Shown here: positions 20,891-32,269 of the stretch, piece after piece
Position numbering within the stretch: position 1 is the first letter of the stretch
Layout of the letters: each line of letters starts with the position of its first letter
The notes under the pieces: generated by a model
Told to the model about the DNA's origin: nothing
The model's input: the letters and a program-made list of their open reading frames with translations, nothing else
Database searches by the model: none
Source of the DNA: Zanthoxylum bungeanum
Taxonomy: Eukaryota; Streptophyta; Magnoliopsida; Sapindales; Rutaceae
NCBI GenBank assembly: GCA_019454045.1
Contig: SKCR01033656.1
Location: 186,001-250,000, forward strand
Reading direction: 5' to 3'
DNA length: 64,000 nt
Made by a program: the position numbers and the translations under genes

Positions 20891-22981
20891 GATTTCAAGA
20901 AGAACTTTATGAGAGCATTGCATGATTAGTAGAGTATAGTTTACAAATTTTGCATATAAATCATATTTTAACTATCATTTAAAAAGTATTTAGTTGACAT
21001 GTATATTTGTGTCATGGCTGCATAAGTATGCTCATATGGTTAATTTTGTATACAGCATGTCCATATAGAAGTATCACATTGTAAAGTACGAGTGCATAGT
21101 AGCATGATCTTATTTAAATGAATATGTATCAATGACGAATGTGTAAGTTATTTACTTACTTAGAAAAGAATATATAGTAAGAATATAAGATCATGATGGA
21201 ATGTTAACATGAGCATGAAATCATGGATAGAGATAGTGGGTTAAATGTTGAACATGGATAATATTTTAGTTGTTCGATTTGATGATATTTCAATGAAATA
21301 AGAAAAAGATAACTATAATAGGTGTTCCAACTTAACAGATACAGAATGAATAAGATGGTTAAAGAATAGTTAAGTAGCACAGTAAAAGCATGGAAAGTTT
21401 TGGTAAGGTAGTTGTTGATATAGAAACTTGACGCGTGATGAAATGCTTGTATTGGATATGATAAATAGAAATTGAAGTATGTGTTTGATCAGATAAAAGG
21501 ATGGATGAAAGAATAATATGCTTCGGTAATAGATGGGAATTGTGTAGCTAATCCAGAATTTTTATATATTTACATGGTTGCTTACTGAGTCCTTATGACT
21601 CACATCTTTTCAGTTGTAGTTTTGCAGGTTAGTAGCAGTAGTTCGGTGAAGATTTTGAAGACAGTGGATCGCCTCAATTTCAATCGAGAAAGTGTCGAGT
21701 CCTGGGTCAGGTTGTGGGTCCTTACGGCCCTTTGTATTGTATTTTGCATATGTATCATTTAAGTAAAGATTATGTAATAGTGTAGCTGTTATTTTGAGTT
21801 CTGGCCGGAGGCCAAGTGTTTACACTTTGTTCTTTGAGTGCAGGCCTGAGGCCTTGATGTTGTGTTTCCGGCCTGAGACCGAGATTGTTGTGTTTTTTGT
21901 TGTATGTGGATGCTGGCAACATGAAAGGTTGCATGATGTTACGAATACATCATGCCGAAATTTCGTTAGGTTCGGAGGCTTATGGAGGTGGGTTTAGCCT
22001 GTCGCCTACCGGTAGCATCCTGGCCTAGGCGGGATGTTACATTAATATATTCGATATATTAAACGAAATTGGAATTCGACACGGAATTAAAATTATATTT
22101 TAATTCGGGCGAACGAATTAATTTAGAATTAATTTGTTAGTGACGTGAATAGTAATTATGCTTGGCATGATTATTTAATTAAATTAGATTTAATTACATA
22201 GCAACGGAAAATTCGTTAATTTGAGATTAGTGAACCCGAGCCCGAGATTATTTGCGACCGCATTCGCATTTCGAATTCGAGTGCGGCACGCAAGTCAAAT
22301 CAAGCATCAAATCATTAGTCGCATCAAGCATCAAATCGCTAGTCATTTCAAGTGTCAAATCACTTGTCACTTTGAGCGATGTGACTTGACAACTTGATTG
22401 ATTGAGTGACTTGACACTTGATGGATGTGACTTGATGTGAATAGTGATGGAGGTTGATGGGCTTTTATTATTTGACTTTTTGAAAGCCAAATTCAAGTGA
22501 AATTTATTTGAAATTCACAAAAGTGTATTAGATACACTTAAAGCCAAAATGCAAATTCACTTCACACATTTTTTTCTCTCTTTCCTCCCAACTCTCTCCT
22601 CTCTCTTTTCTCTCTACCATTCACGCCCAAGTGGCTTAATATACTGCCCAAAATCGTGAGCAGCGAAGGGAAGAAGAAGATGATTTTATTACAAAATCGG
22701 AGGTGCTAGCACACTAAGAAGACATACGAAGGTGATAGGGAAACCCACCCACGAGCCGGGAATCGTTTGACGACGCTTGGAGCTCAAATTCTTGGATCAA
22801 AACTGGAAATCATGTAGGCAAAATTTGCTCACTTCCGTGAGCTTATGGAGGGCAAAAATAATTTTTGTTTATCAAAGCATAGCTCAACCGATCGATGTGA
22901 GTATTCCGCAACTTCGTTGATATGTATTCGCACTTATTTCATGCTTATAATCGATCATGGGACCTTAATAGAAACCAACAA

Positions 22982-22994
22982 TGGCATCTAGAGC
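22982..22994 (+). promoter_or_regulatory. Primer binding site of D
   Basis: TGGCATCTAGAGC starts two bases after the LTR end. It resembles the initiator tRNA-Met site but has one substitution and an extra T, the same extra T as in H. Confidence 0.7.
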
Positions 22995-25325
22995 AAGGTT
23001 TGAGAATGAAAAAGTTTAGGGCTTAAAATTTTGGTAAAATGAATTTGAGCATGTTTTTATGAGATTGGATGATTAAGTATGCTTAAATGTTGTTGAATTG
23101 AAGATTGATTGGATCAATTTCAAGAAAATATGTTTGGAACAATTTTCCCCAAAATACTTACCTTGGCCGTGAGTTTAATGCCCTTTTATGTCTTGGAAAT
23201 TTTGATTTTGGTTCATTGGATGTGTTGGAAATCATTTGGGGATATTGATTTAATGTTGAATTGAATTTAATTGGATTGAATTTGATTTGGACAAAATAAT
23301 GTCCCTTGGCCGAGACACTTTAAAGCATGTAATTGGGTTTTATTTTAATCAAAATGTGTTGGACATGTGACGATGATAATGAGCATGATTAATTAAGCTA
23401 ATTGATGTTTTAGAAATATTAATTGGGTAATTAATTATGTAACACACTTTATGTAATTAAATTGGAAAATTGGATTTTTGGAATTTATTTGAATTGGGCC
23501 TTAAAATTGGATTTGGGCTTGTTATGTTCTAATTGGGCTTGTTAGGCTTTGTTGTACAAAGTTGGGTTTAGGCCAAATGGATTGGATCCAATTGGGCCCA
23601 AAACCACTTCCGTTAAGCCTAAATGCGACTTAAAGGACCTTTAAAGTTTAATTGGGTCTAATGGGCTTAAATTGATTTCTTGGCTTATGGGGTAATTCCC
23701 GGATTGGATTTTGGTTATTCGGTTTGACCCGAGTTGACCAAAAGTCCCCGCCTTAAGAAATTAATTAAAAGTCCATTGGACTTTAATTGAATTGACGTTG
23801 GACGTTAATCGGACTTTGAGACCCGTAACGATTAAATTTGGAATTTAAGTCGTAAAAGGTTTATTATTAAAGTGTAATATTTAATTTGGAATTAAATAGC
23901 GAATTAGAATTGAATGCATATTAAATTGGATTTAATGATGTAGTTTAATTTAATTCGAGAATTCGTACTTTGAGTACTTATTCGTAAAACGAGTTTGACT
24001 CAAGCAAAATCAAATCGTTGTTTGAACATTGGATGATCACTAATTATCAGATTAATTAATTTGATTAGATTGATTGATAACATGCTTGTGTGAATACGTG
24101 GTTGCGATGCATGAATAATGTATATCGGATGAATATTAGATGGGTGGGACAATTTTAGAAATTGTTGAAATAAATTTGATTTATTAATTGGACCTGCGAG
24201 TCCAGCCTTATCACCTCATATTCTTTGTATTCTCTTCTCACCTATTCCCTTCAATGTAAATAAGGTTTCTTTAGAAGTGTAGTGTAACGGGTAGAAGTAA
24301 ATACATGTGCTAGCGGGAGAGAGAAATGGAGTGATTTGATCTAGGATCAATGTGTAAACTATCCATCCGCATATCATTATTATTTTAATTCAGATGCGCT
24401 TTATTATGTGTTTAGAATGCATGTTTAAGGGTGTATGATGATGAGACCTTAACAAAGATAAATTGGTTGCCAATTTGCACTTGAAAAACCTTCAAATTAT
24501 ATTAAGAGTCTTTCCTTCCATTGAGTGATTCTTACTGAAGATCTAAGACGGCATTGGTTTGTTGGCCAAAGTCAAGGCCTTTGTCTGTCGAGGATGTGTT
24601 TGAATCACGAAGGCTTTGTTCCATATTAGTGTCTTGTCCAAGTTGTGGTTTGTTAGCCAAAGTCAAGAACACTTCTTGTCCATCGACATTGATTACGAAG
24701 CTTTACATGGTCAATGGGTTCCACTTAACTGGAATCATTAAGCTTGTTGTGCCAAAGCCAAGGCTTAGTTGATTTAGAGGAAAAAGGTTTGGTAATACAT
24801 TGGATGTATTGGCATATATAAGATATATGTTTCGGACTTGGATGTTCCCCTACCGGATCTAGGAATTGGATTGGATCCAATTGATCTTAGAAATCTACCT
24901 AGTTAATTATCATACAATTTGTTGGCCAAAGTCAAGATTGTGTGATATTTAACGGGATCCTAGCCCACTAGGAAACACGGTTTCCCGAGTACTCGATAAA
25001 GGGTTAGAGGCTCGCCGAAAAATAGTGGGAGGCAAGAATTGAATTTGCAATATTTGTTTAATTACTTGCCATACGCGCTCAATCACAAATATCATTCGTC
25101 AAATAAATTAAATGGTAGTTGGACTAATATTTAAATCGTTGTTTTATTAAATAGTTGGACTATATTCAAACAATTTATTTATAGTTGATTTTATAATTGG
25201 ATTATAGTAATCAATATAATTAATTTTAATCTATTAAATTATAGTTGATTAAATAGTTGGACTATTGTAATCATTATAATAAATAGTACCTTAATCGTTG
25301 ATTAAATAGTTGGACTATTAAAATC
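22995..25325 (+). mobile_element. Untranslated leader of D
   Basis: A 2.3-kb leader without coding frames, alignable with E (51423-53435) and F (59682-61872). The TTGGCCAA motif occurs at 24562-24569 and 24922-24929, and as TTAGCCAA at 24653-24660, each followed by AGTCAAG. GGGATCCTAGCCCAC and AATAGTGGGAGGC lie at about 24955-25035. Four copies of TAGTTGGACTA (25116, 25152, 25254, 25307) come just before the former gag start. The gag start itself is lost: AAGATAAAATTG stands where F has AAGATGACAAG. Confidence 0.75.
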
Positions 25326-26260
25326 AAGATAAAATTGAAAGATTGACGTTTAATACATAATCATAGGGAAAATGTATTTAAATGGGTTAATTTTCAAAAT
25401 TGGGAATAAATTTCAGGATGGTCCTAGAAAATAATTAGTTACTTTATTTGATAAAAAAACATATTATGCTTAAGCCCGGAGTTAAGCAAACAGTCGAACA
25501 TAATTTTTGGAAGATTTATGTAATGATAACTTAAGTGCTTAATTCATTAAGCTTGTCGCAGTAAACTCCTTAATTCTTAATCAGAACTAAGGATTAGATC
25601 CTTAAAGTATGATACTGAGATTGAAGGATCTTCATAAATCTATACTTAGATTTTAGAAGTACTAAATTGCAATAAATAACACTTGAAGAGTTAATGACTA
25701 TTCTCAAGGAGATAAAGTCAAGTTTGCAATTAGGCAAGTAGCGCAAGGTGCACCTTACTTTGATATTCTACAAGGCCAAAGGCTTGGCCAAAGGCTACTA
25801 GAATGTTGAAAAAGGGCAAAGGCATAATCATTATAATCTTCTGGGAAGATAAAGGACATATCCAAAAATGTCTGCTTAAATTGTGGCAAATGGGATCGCG
25901 GAAGCGTGACTGCCGTTTGGACAAGGCAGACATGAAGGAATTGAAGACGGGCCTGGCTCTGACTTCAAATATGTTTCTCAACATTATGTTCACTACTAGT
26001 ATTAAAATTGGATTTTAGATACTTAATACGGTACATAAAATATATGTACTGATGTGCAGAATCTGTTGTGGACAGGATACTGAGTTCAATTGAGATTTAA
26101 TCTACGAATTGGAAATGGGACGAAAGTCGCTATTTTAACCGTAGATAACTAAGTTTAGGAACTGCCTTCGGGCGTGTACCTAAATTGGGAACTGTTATAA
26201 TATAACTAGTTTGACTAGAAATATTATCTCTTTATCAGTGTTCAACTCGCTATAGGTGAA
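25326..26260 (+). pseudogene. Remnants of gag and protease of D
   Basis: Gag would form the RNA-binding particle and protease would cut the polyprotein. Only the C-terminal gag can be matched: a lysine-rich part near 25780-25850 and a zinc knuckle near 25870-25915. The frame shifts inside the knuckle and its histidine codon is changed. Protease follows near 25990-26160; the DSGCGTH block of F appears as a mutated stretch with a TAG near 26015. The N-terminal two thirds of gag is largely deleted, since about 450 bases replace more than 650 in F. Confidence 0.7.
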
Positions 26261-26399
26261 CCTTTAAATTCTAGAACACTAAAGTGTTTCATTATATACA
26301 CATTAGATGTGAATAACATTATTTATATTTTAAATATAAATAAATCTCAAACGTATTACATGACAAACAAATAGCTCAAACTGATTTGATCAGAAGAAA

Positions 26400-27093
26400 C
26401 TAATTATGGCATTGTTGTCTGGGACATAATTAAACAAGACTCGTATATCTGCACTTTTGAAGAGTGGGTACTAGGACTGTTTTGATTCCAATCAAATAAA
26501 GTCTACGAATCTAGTTTATTGTGCAATGTGCCTAAAACACTATTTACTTGGTAAAAGTGTAAATGCCACAGATCTGTTAGCCCTAGTTCATAGTGAAGCA
26601 AGTGGGCCCATGTCTAGCTAGGATAGATGTAGATATGAATATTTCGTGACCTATACGGATGAGGCATCGCGTTATAGTTATGTGTTTCTTTTGAAGAACA
26701 CAAATCAGAAACTTTTAAAGTGTTCGACACGAAATAAACAAATACATCGGTTGAAGTATTAAACGTCACGGAAAAATCGTAATGGAAAATACTTAAGCAA
26801 TAAGTTTCCAATATACTTGAAAGAGAATAGTATTATTTCAAATGAGGACTCCTCACGGAACACGTCAATTTGACGGTGTGTCCGAAATGAGTAACCGAAT
26901 TTTGTTAGACATCATAAGGTTAATCATGAGTCGCTCTAAGCTATCTTTTCCTTCAATAGATAAGCATTAACAATGCAGAACTTATTTTGAATAAGGTTCC
27001 ATTAAAATCTGTTTGACAGATTTCATATTAGATATGAACGGGAAAGAAACCGGGTTTCACATTCCTGTATATTTTGGCTATGCTAGGCATATG
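26400..27093 (+). pseudogene. Integrase remnant of D, 5' part
   Basis: The zinc-binding and core integrase region, matching 54710-55410 in E. The HSD block appears near 26590 and the FTDD-type block near 26655, but the DRGGEY and SERRNRT blocks (near 26770 and 26885) are altered. TAG at 26619-26621 replaces the CAG of F at the same site as the stop in E (54923). Element L interrupts the region after GGCATATG at 27093, and it continues at 36602. Confidence 0.78.
27089..27093. repeat. Left target-site duplication of L
   Basis: ATATG, repeated at 36597-36601. Joining the flanks gives GGCATATGTTTGG, which aligns with GGCATACGTCAAATGTTTGG in E. Confidence 0.93.
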
Positions 27094-29482
27094 TGTAGGC
27101 ACTTCATTTTTGCATGTAAGTCCCGATGATGAGTCTCATATGGAGACACTACCTCTTTGATTGTGAAAGCCGCAAGACATGGACGTCCGAAGGGCAAAGT
27201 TGGAAATTAGCATTTGGGTTGGATTTAACTCGCTTGTTGGACCTCTATTTTAAAACACACCAAAACAATTAAATCACATCCAAAAATAATAAAAACATTT
27301 AAACACATCTCACAATTAAATTAAAATAAATTAAATTAACTTAAATTAAATTAAATTAAATCACATTCACAAATTAAATCACCTTCCGAAATTAAAATTA
27401 AAACCCTTTCCTAAAATACATAAACCACTTCCCTAAATTAAAAGATTTCTCTTATCAAATTTTAATTTAAAAATTTCTCACAATTAACACACAAATCCTA
27501 TTCCTACTCAAACAAGGATAAAACACAACCCTCCCCTATAAAAATAAAGACAAACCTAACCTTAAAAACTCTGGCTGATTCTCATAAAAAACACATCAAA
27601 TAAACCCTAAACACTCGGCTCTCTCTTCTTCAACCAGCCCCTCTCCATACCTTCTCTCCTTTCTATCGGCAAACAACCCTCATCAACGCATGAGAAACCC
27701 TAAAGCCATGCACCAAAGTCACGCAAACAACAACAGCCCCTAACTACTTCGAACCTTCAACGGCCCTCACCCTCACGTTCATCAACACTCACAGCCTTCG
27801 CCACTCACATAATGCCTTCAACATAACCAACAGACTATTCACGGCTCACACAAATAAAAGACCAAAAAACAAAACACTCATCCAAAAACCAGCCCCCCTT
27901 AGACCACGTATTGCCCCTTTACCCACTCACTACCTTCAAAAAACCCTAATGCCTTCACGTGAACTGCATGCTCTTACGCCTAACTACTAAGCCACCTACC
28001 CCTTGCACCCATCACGCCCTTCAACGCACCAATGGAACCCTTCATGCAATAAACAAAGAGACACACGGCCAAAAACAAGAACCCTCAAACTACACCTCAC
28101 ACTCCCTACAAAACAAATAAACCCTTACGAAAGCCACGCACAAAACCTCATGCACCCTCACACTTTAGCCCATCAACTAAACGCACAACACTTCCCACTT
28201 GGTTTACGCTAAGTAAGTCACCAAAGCTGCCCCCCTTCATAACATTCTTCACAAGCCACGCATAGACACGTCCCTAAATCCTCCACCGACTCAAGCGCAA
28301 AGACCAACAATAACCACCCCTTAAGCCAACGAAACCGAGACAAAACAGCCTATATTCAGCGCATGAACCAAAAACCTTAGGCACCCAAAATAGTCCCCGA
28401 AACTGCCTAAAAACTACCCTAAACAGTCACCGAAAATGCCCAAAACTGCAACTGAAATACTCCCCAAAAGCAGTCCCATAATCTCTGAAAACAGTCCCCA
28501 AACAGTGAACAAATCACCCCAAATAGTGACCAAAAAATACAGCAAAAATAGTAGTAAAACGGAGCGAAAACAGCGACCTAAACAGTGAAACAGCGAGCCA
28601 AAACATTGATCCAGTGAACGAAAGAGTTGCGGAGTATTCACCCTTCCGACGGCTGTGTAACGTGCTTTCGTGAGATGATAAAAGAAGTTAGACCTGAGGG
28701 CACCATTTTATTTATCATCTTTCATTTATTTTGTTTATTTTAAAAATATTATCGCATGAGAGTCATTTGAGGCATGATGTGATTGTTGGATGAGCGGAAT
28801 ATGTGTTCCCTTTTGTGGTATATAGGATGGAAACCCAGATGTAAATTCCGTAGCCGAATCCGAATGGACGGTAGTGCGGTTTATACTCGGGATACAACGT
28901 CACGTACCACTTAAGAGGCATATATTTCGTTCCATCCAAATTCGTATTTGAACATGCTATAGTTCGTGATTATTTATTCGTTATTTAAAAGCATGATTTA
29001 GTTTAATTTATTATTTATTTTCTAAGCATGGTTGCAATGTTTTAGGCATGATATTTTGTTTACTTTATGTTTGAATAGATATTTGTTTATTTTGTTTTGA
29101 TGGTTCAATATGCTCGTTGTGTTATATTGTGTGTTCGCCGTTTAATGACTTACTTTCCAAGCATGCAAACTTAGATTATGAGTTATTTTGATGGATGCAT
29201 ATTAGATCTAAGTTACCTTTGAGCATATACGATGAGTAGATTCGGTTAGTCTATTGCACAAATCATATCATCACAAGTGGCATAAGTAAGGGACCATTCC
29301 GAACCCAACGGTTTGAGGTCTTCCCTTGCGAGGGGTGAGTGTGGCCTTAAATCACATTTTCCCGGGTCACACCGGGTGGCGACTCCATGTTATTTCTCCG
29401 GTTTAGTTCCTCCGCGGACTATATCGTACTCCCAACTAGGCCGCGAGCCTAGAACAGCGTCGTCAACATTCTGTGTCCCACA
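27094..29482 (+). repeat. 5' LTR of L
   Basis: A 2389-base LTR, TGTAGGCACTTC to GTGTCCCACA. A TATA-like TATAAAAATA lies at 27537-27546 after a C-rich run. It matches the 3' LTR with scattered substitutions. One visible indel: the 3' copy has about 20 extra bases at 34393 between two CGCTT repeats. Bases 27600-28660 are C/A-rich on this strand and leave chance frames on both strands (28003-28212, 28414-28641). Confidence 0.92.
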
Positions 29483-29483
29483 G

Positions 29484-29502
29484 TCTGGCGACTCCACTGG
29501 GG
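29484..29502 (+). promoter_or_regulatory. Primer binding site of L
   Basis: TCTGGCGACTCCACTGGGG begins one base after the LTR end. It is not the initiator tRNA-Met site. I associate TGGCGACTC sites with Tat/Ogre-type gypsy elements; the exact tRNA is not settled from sequence alone. Confidence 0.7.
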
Positions 29503-30480
29503 ATAGAGAATCGGCCCCGAAATCATGTCTTGTGATGTGTATAATTTGTGCTTTAATTGATCGTTTCTATAGTGGGTTGAGGGGGTTAATCAAAGGCTTT
29601 GTTAAAGTTAGGTGATGGTTAGGTGTCTTCCTTCATTCACTACCTTTCGAGGAAAAGCTGTGAAGGCACCTAGATAATCATTACCCGTAGCTTGTTGTGA
29701 TAGACTAGTTTGGAGGACTCGTTGTTTATTCCTGTCACCAAGCGATAAGAGCCTAAGAGGATTGGGTACATAAGAGAGCCTCGCTCCACCCTCCCTCTGG
29801 GGAATCTATAATAGGAAATCCATTCGACAGTTAGTCACACATCGTAACTCGTTGGCACGTACCTTAGGGTATAAAAAGGCGCGCTCACTTGGTCGCTTGA
29901 ACCCTTGAGTGGGGAGTCCTAGTTGTAGGCAATCCTTCATCAGCGAGAGCCTTTGTCCGCATCTCCTGAATCCACTTGTGAACCTTAGGCATATAACTAG
30001 TTGAGATTACTTCTTTACATTTATGTTATGGACCACCGTCATTTGGATCCAGTTGGACTTCTTGTCAAGAGATGTGGGCTTGTTGGGCCATTTAAACTGG
30101 GACGAGTTCATGTCCTTTTACAGTTGGGCCAAAAGCTTCTAAAATACTGATGGGCCATCTTATGTTTGGGCATCTTATCATTTGAAGTCATTTAATCATG
30201 TTATCGCAAAGTGTAAACCACTGGGCCTTTTCAACTTGGACAAGTTTGCAAAGCGCAATAGTGTGATTGAATACTTTAAAATGATAATGGGCCGACTTAT
30301 ATATCTCATACATCGTACGCATCTCATGCATACATGCATCATGCTAACCTCTGTGTCTTAAAATCCATCATAGACATCTGTTGGGTTAGGAAGAAAAAAG
30401 AATTGTCAAGAAAGAGTTTAGCAAACGTGGATATCGGGAAAAAGAAAATCGAGAAACAGAAAATCTTACGGCAAAGATAT
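29503..30480 (+). mobile_element. Leader of L
   Basis: Noncoding. Bases 29622-29840 match the leader of P at 15731-15968, with the shared blocks CTTCCTTCA-TCACTACC, TTATTCCTGTCACCAAG, GATAAGAGCCTAAGAGG and CTCCACCCTCCCTCTGGGG. After 29900 nothing is recognised. Confidence 0.75.
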
Positions 30481-30495
30481 AAAGACCATTGGGGG

Positions 30496-30571
30496 GCCTA
30501 AAAAGAAAAAAAGAAAAGAAAAAAAAAAAAGAAGAAAAAAAAAAGAAAAAGAAAAAGAAAAAGAAAAAGAA
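30496..30571 (+). repeat. A/G-only tract in L
   Basis: An almost pure purine run of A and G (AAAAAGAAAAAG units), about 75 bases, low complexity. A second purine-rich stretch lies at about 30978-31050. These may be internal polypurine tracts or simple repeats. Confidence 0.8.
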
Positions 30572-31690
30572 TTGTTTGTTTTTAGTCCTTAATAGTTAGA
30601 CATTAGTCCGATGATGAAATTGACTGCTTTAGAGTGAAACTTTAGAAACGATAAACCTTTGACGTGCTTTTATCTGATGCTTTGAGTGATTGATCTATGT
30701 TAGACTCGTAAGTACTTGATTATGGTTCTTAGCATTGAAAACCTGAGTAGTTAGCAAAGTGACTAGTTGAAGAAAATTATAGGTCGGTGAATGACCGTTT
30801 GCTTAGATGTCTATCTTGAGTTGCTTATGTTATGATGTGTGGTATGGTTGAAAATGAAAAGAAAAGTCCCTAAAGAAAAGAATTGAACCACCTAAAACCG
30901 ATAAGCATGAAGCTACCCATGGGCGAGTATTAGGATCACCATGATGAGAAATGCTACCTTAAAGGGTAGGTGTGTTGGAAAGGAAAAAAAAGAGAGAAAA
31001 AAAAATGAAGTTCAAAATGAAAAGAAAAAAAGAGAGACAAATGAGAAGAAAGATAAAACCATACCACGTTGAGCACGAAAAAGTAATTGCGGAATATAAT
31101 TGAGATACCTAGGTTGGTTTGACCCACCGATCCCGATTTTTGAAACGAAATTATTGAGTTGGCTTGCTTAAGGATCAAGATGTGAAAGAACCTTTGCACA
31201 AACACACTTTGAGTCTGGCATAAATAATTTATTCAAAAACTCAGATTTGAGTTGCATTGAGTGTTTTGAATGTTCTCTGATTTCATTACTGGGCATTCCT
31301 TGAGTACGATAATATGTATAACTATTGGGACTATTTCGTAGCATGTGATATAGTATGATGATATGGAAGGCCCCGCCATTGGTTCATCTTGACCAAGTGC
31401 AAACAGCGGAGAACAGAAAGCTAAATCAAGACTGGGAGCGACCAGTCTACCACCCCGTGAATAAGAAGAAAAACAAGAAATTGAGCCATGAGACCAGAGA
31501 GAAGACTGAGCAATCACCTGGAGAACTGGCGGAAGACCTAACCTAGCGGAATAAGAAATTCATTCATGCATGCATGCATACACGTAACATAGTTTGTATT
31601 CTTTTTTTGCGTTTGTTTTGTTTTGTATTCACAGGTTTCAAAGAAGAAAAAGGGAAAGCGGAAAAACCAAGCCAACCAGAATCAGCAACA
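30572..31690 (+). other. Noncoding interior of L
   Basis: No coding domain or repeat array is visible. Short frames such as 31355-31546 lack any conserved motif. An ATGCATGC run occurs near 31567. This is where an autonomous Tat element would carry its genes. Confidence 0.5.
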
Positions 31691-32250
31691 TATGAGTAGT
31701 AGTTTTGGGGATGAGTCTCAGGGTTGAGGCCCATATTAGTTTCAGTTTTAGCGATGAGTCTTGGGGGCAAGGCCCGCACCAGCATTGATATCAGTTTTAG
31801 GGATGAGTCCCAGGGTTGAAGCCCGCGTTGTCAGCATCAGTTTCAGAAATGAATTCTAGGGCCGAGGCCCACATCAGCATAGTTTTGGAATGAATCCAAG
31901 AATGAATCCCAGGGCTGATGCCCACATCTTCAGAATTTGGAATCAATCCAGGGAATGAATCCCAAGGCCGAGGCCCACGTCGTCAGAATTTGAAATGAAT
32001 CCCAGGGCCGAGGCCCACGTCGTCAGAATTTGGAATGAATCCCAGGGCTGAGGCCCACGTCGTCAGAATTTGGAATGAATCCCAAGGCCGAGGCCCATGT
32101 CATCAGAATTTGGAATGAATCCAGGAAATGAATCTCAAGGCCGAGGCCCACGTCATCAGAATTTGGAATTAATCCAGGGAATGAATCCCAGGGCCATGGC
32201 CCACGTCATCAGAATTTGGAATGAATCCCAGGGCCGAGGCCCACATCAAC
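31691..32250 (+). repeat. Tandem array 1 of L (40/53-base units)
   Basis: Seven units begin with CAGAATTT at 31931, 31984, 32024, 32064, 32104, 32157 and 32210. Spacing is exactly 40 or 53 bases; the longer unit has an extra CCAGGGAATGAAT-type insert. Each unit carries GGCCGAGGCCCAC. Looser relatives with ATGAGTCCCAGGG extend left to about 31691. Confidence 0.92.
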
Positions 32251-32269
32251 ATCAATTTACGGCGAGACC

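Larger units (their letters stand above)
17978..22041 (+). mobile_element. Element N, 4.06-kb solo LTR, probably Ty3/gypsy type
   Basis: Ends are TGTAACATCCC and GGGATGTTACA, flanked by a perfect 5-base duplication. There is no gag, pol, primer site or second LTR. The TG...CA ends, 5-base duplication and lack of coding point to a solo LTR left by recombination between two LTRs. The CTTACTGAGTCC...TTTTGCAGG block near 21583-21630 is of the type I associate with Tat-lineage gypsy LTRs. Orientation is taken from that block and from TATAAAAT at 19226. A non-autonomous DNA transposon is the alternative, but the terminal inverted repeat is only 11 bases. Confidence 0.8.
17329..22980 (+). repeat. 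5' LTR of D, split by N and carrying a deletion
   Basis: Starts TGTTGGACAGTTATGACC and ends AGAAACCAACA. After removal of N it is about 1583 bases, against 2086 in the 3' LTR. The difference is a deletion at the 17799/17800 junction, where CTTAAC runs straight into CTCATGGGTCGC; the 3' LTR keeps the missing part at 38753-39284. The deleted stretch is before the hairpin array. A 24-base unit is repeated at 22301-22372. Confidence 0.9.

Noticed and set aside
17978..22041. N as a DNA transposon with terminal inverted repeats
   Set aside because: TG...CA ends, a 5-base duplication and only an 11-base inverted repeat fit a solo LTR better; no transposase is present. Not fully excluded.
22248..22496. 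Minus-strand frame with repeated TSDL motifs as a small protein
   Set aside because: The repeats are the 24-base U3 direct repeats of the D LTR read in frame; the counterpart at 39640-39918 is the same LTR region.
27600..28660. Plus-strand P/T-rich and minus-strand frames in the L LTR as genes
   Set aside because: C/A-rich LTR sequence after a TATA-like motif; frames are not kept between the two LTRs of L.
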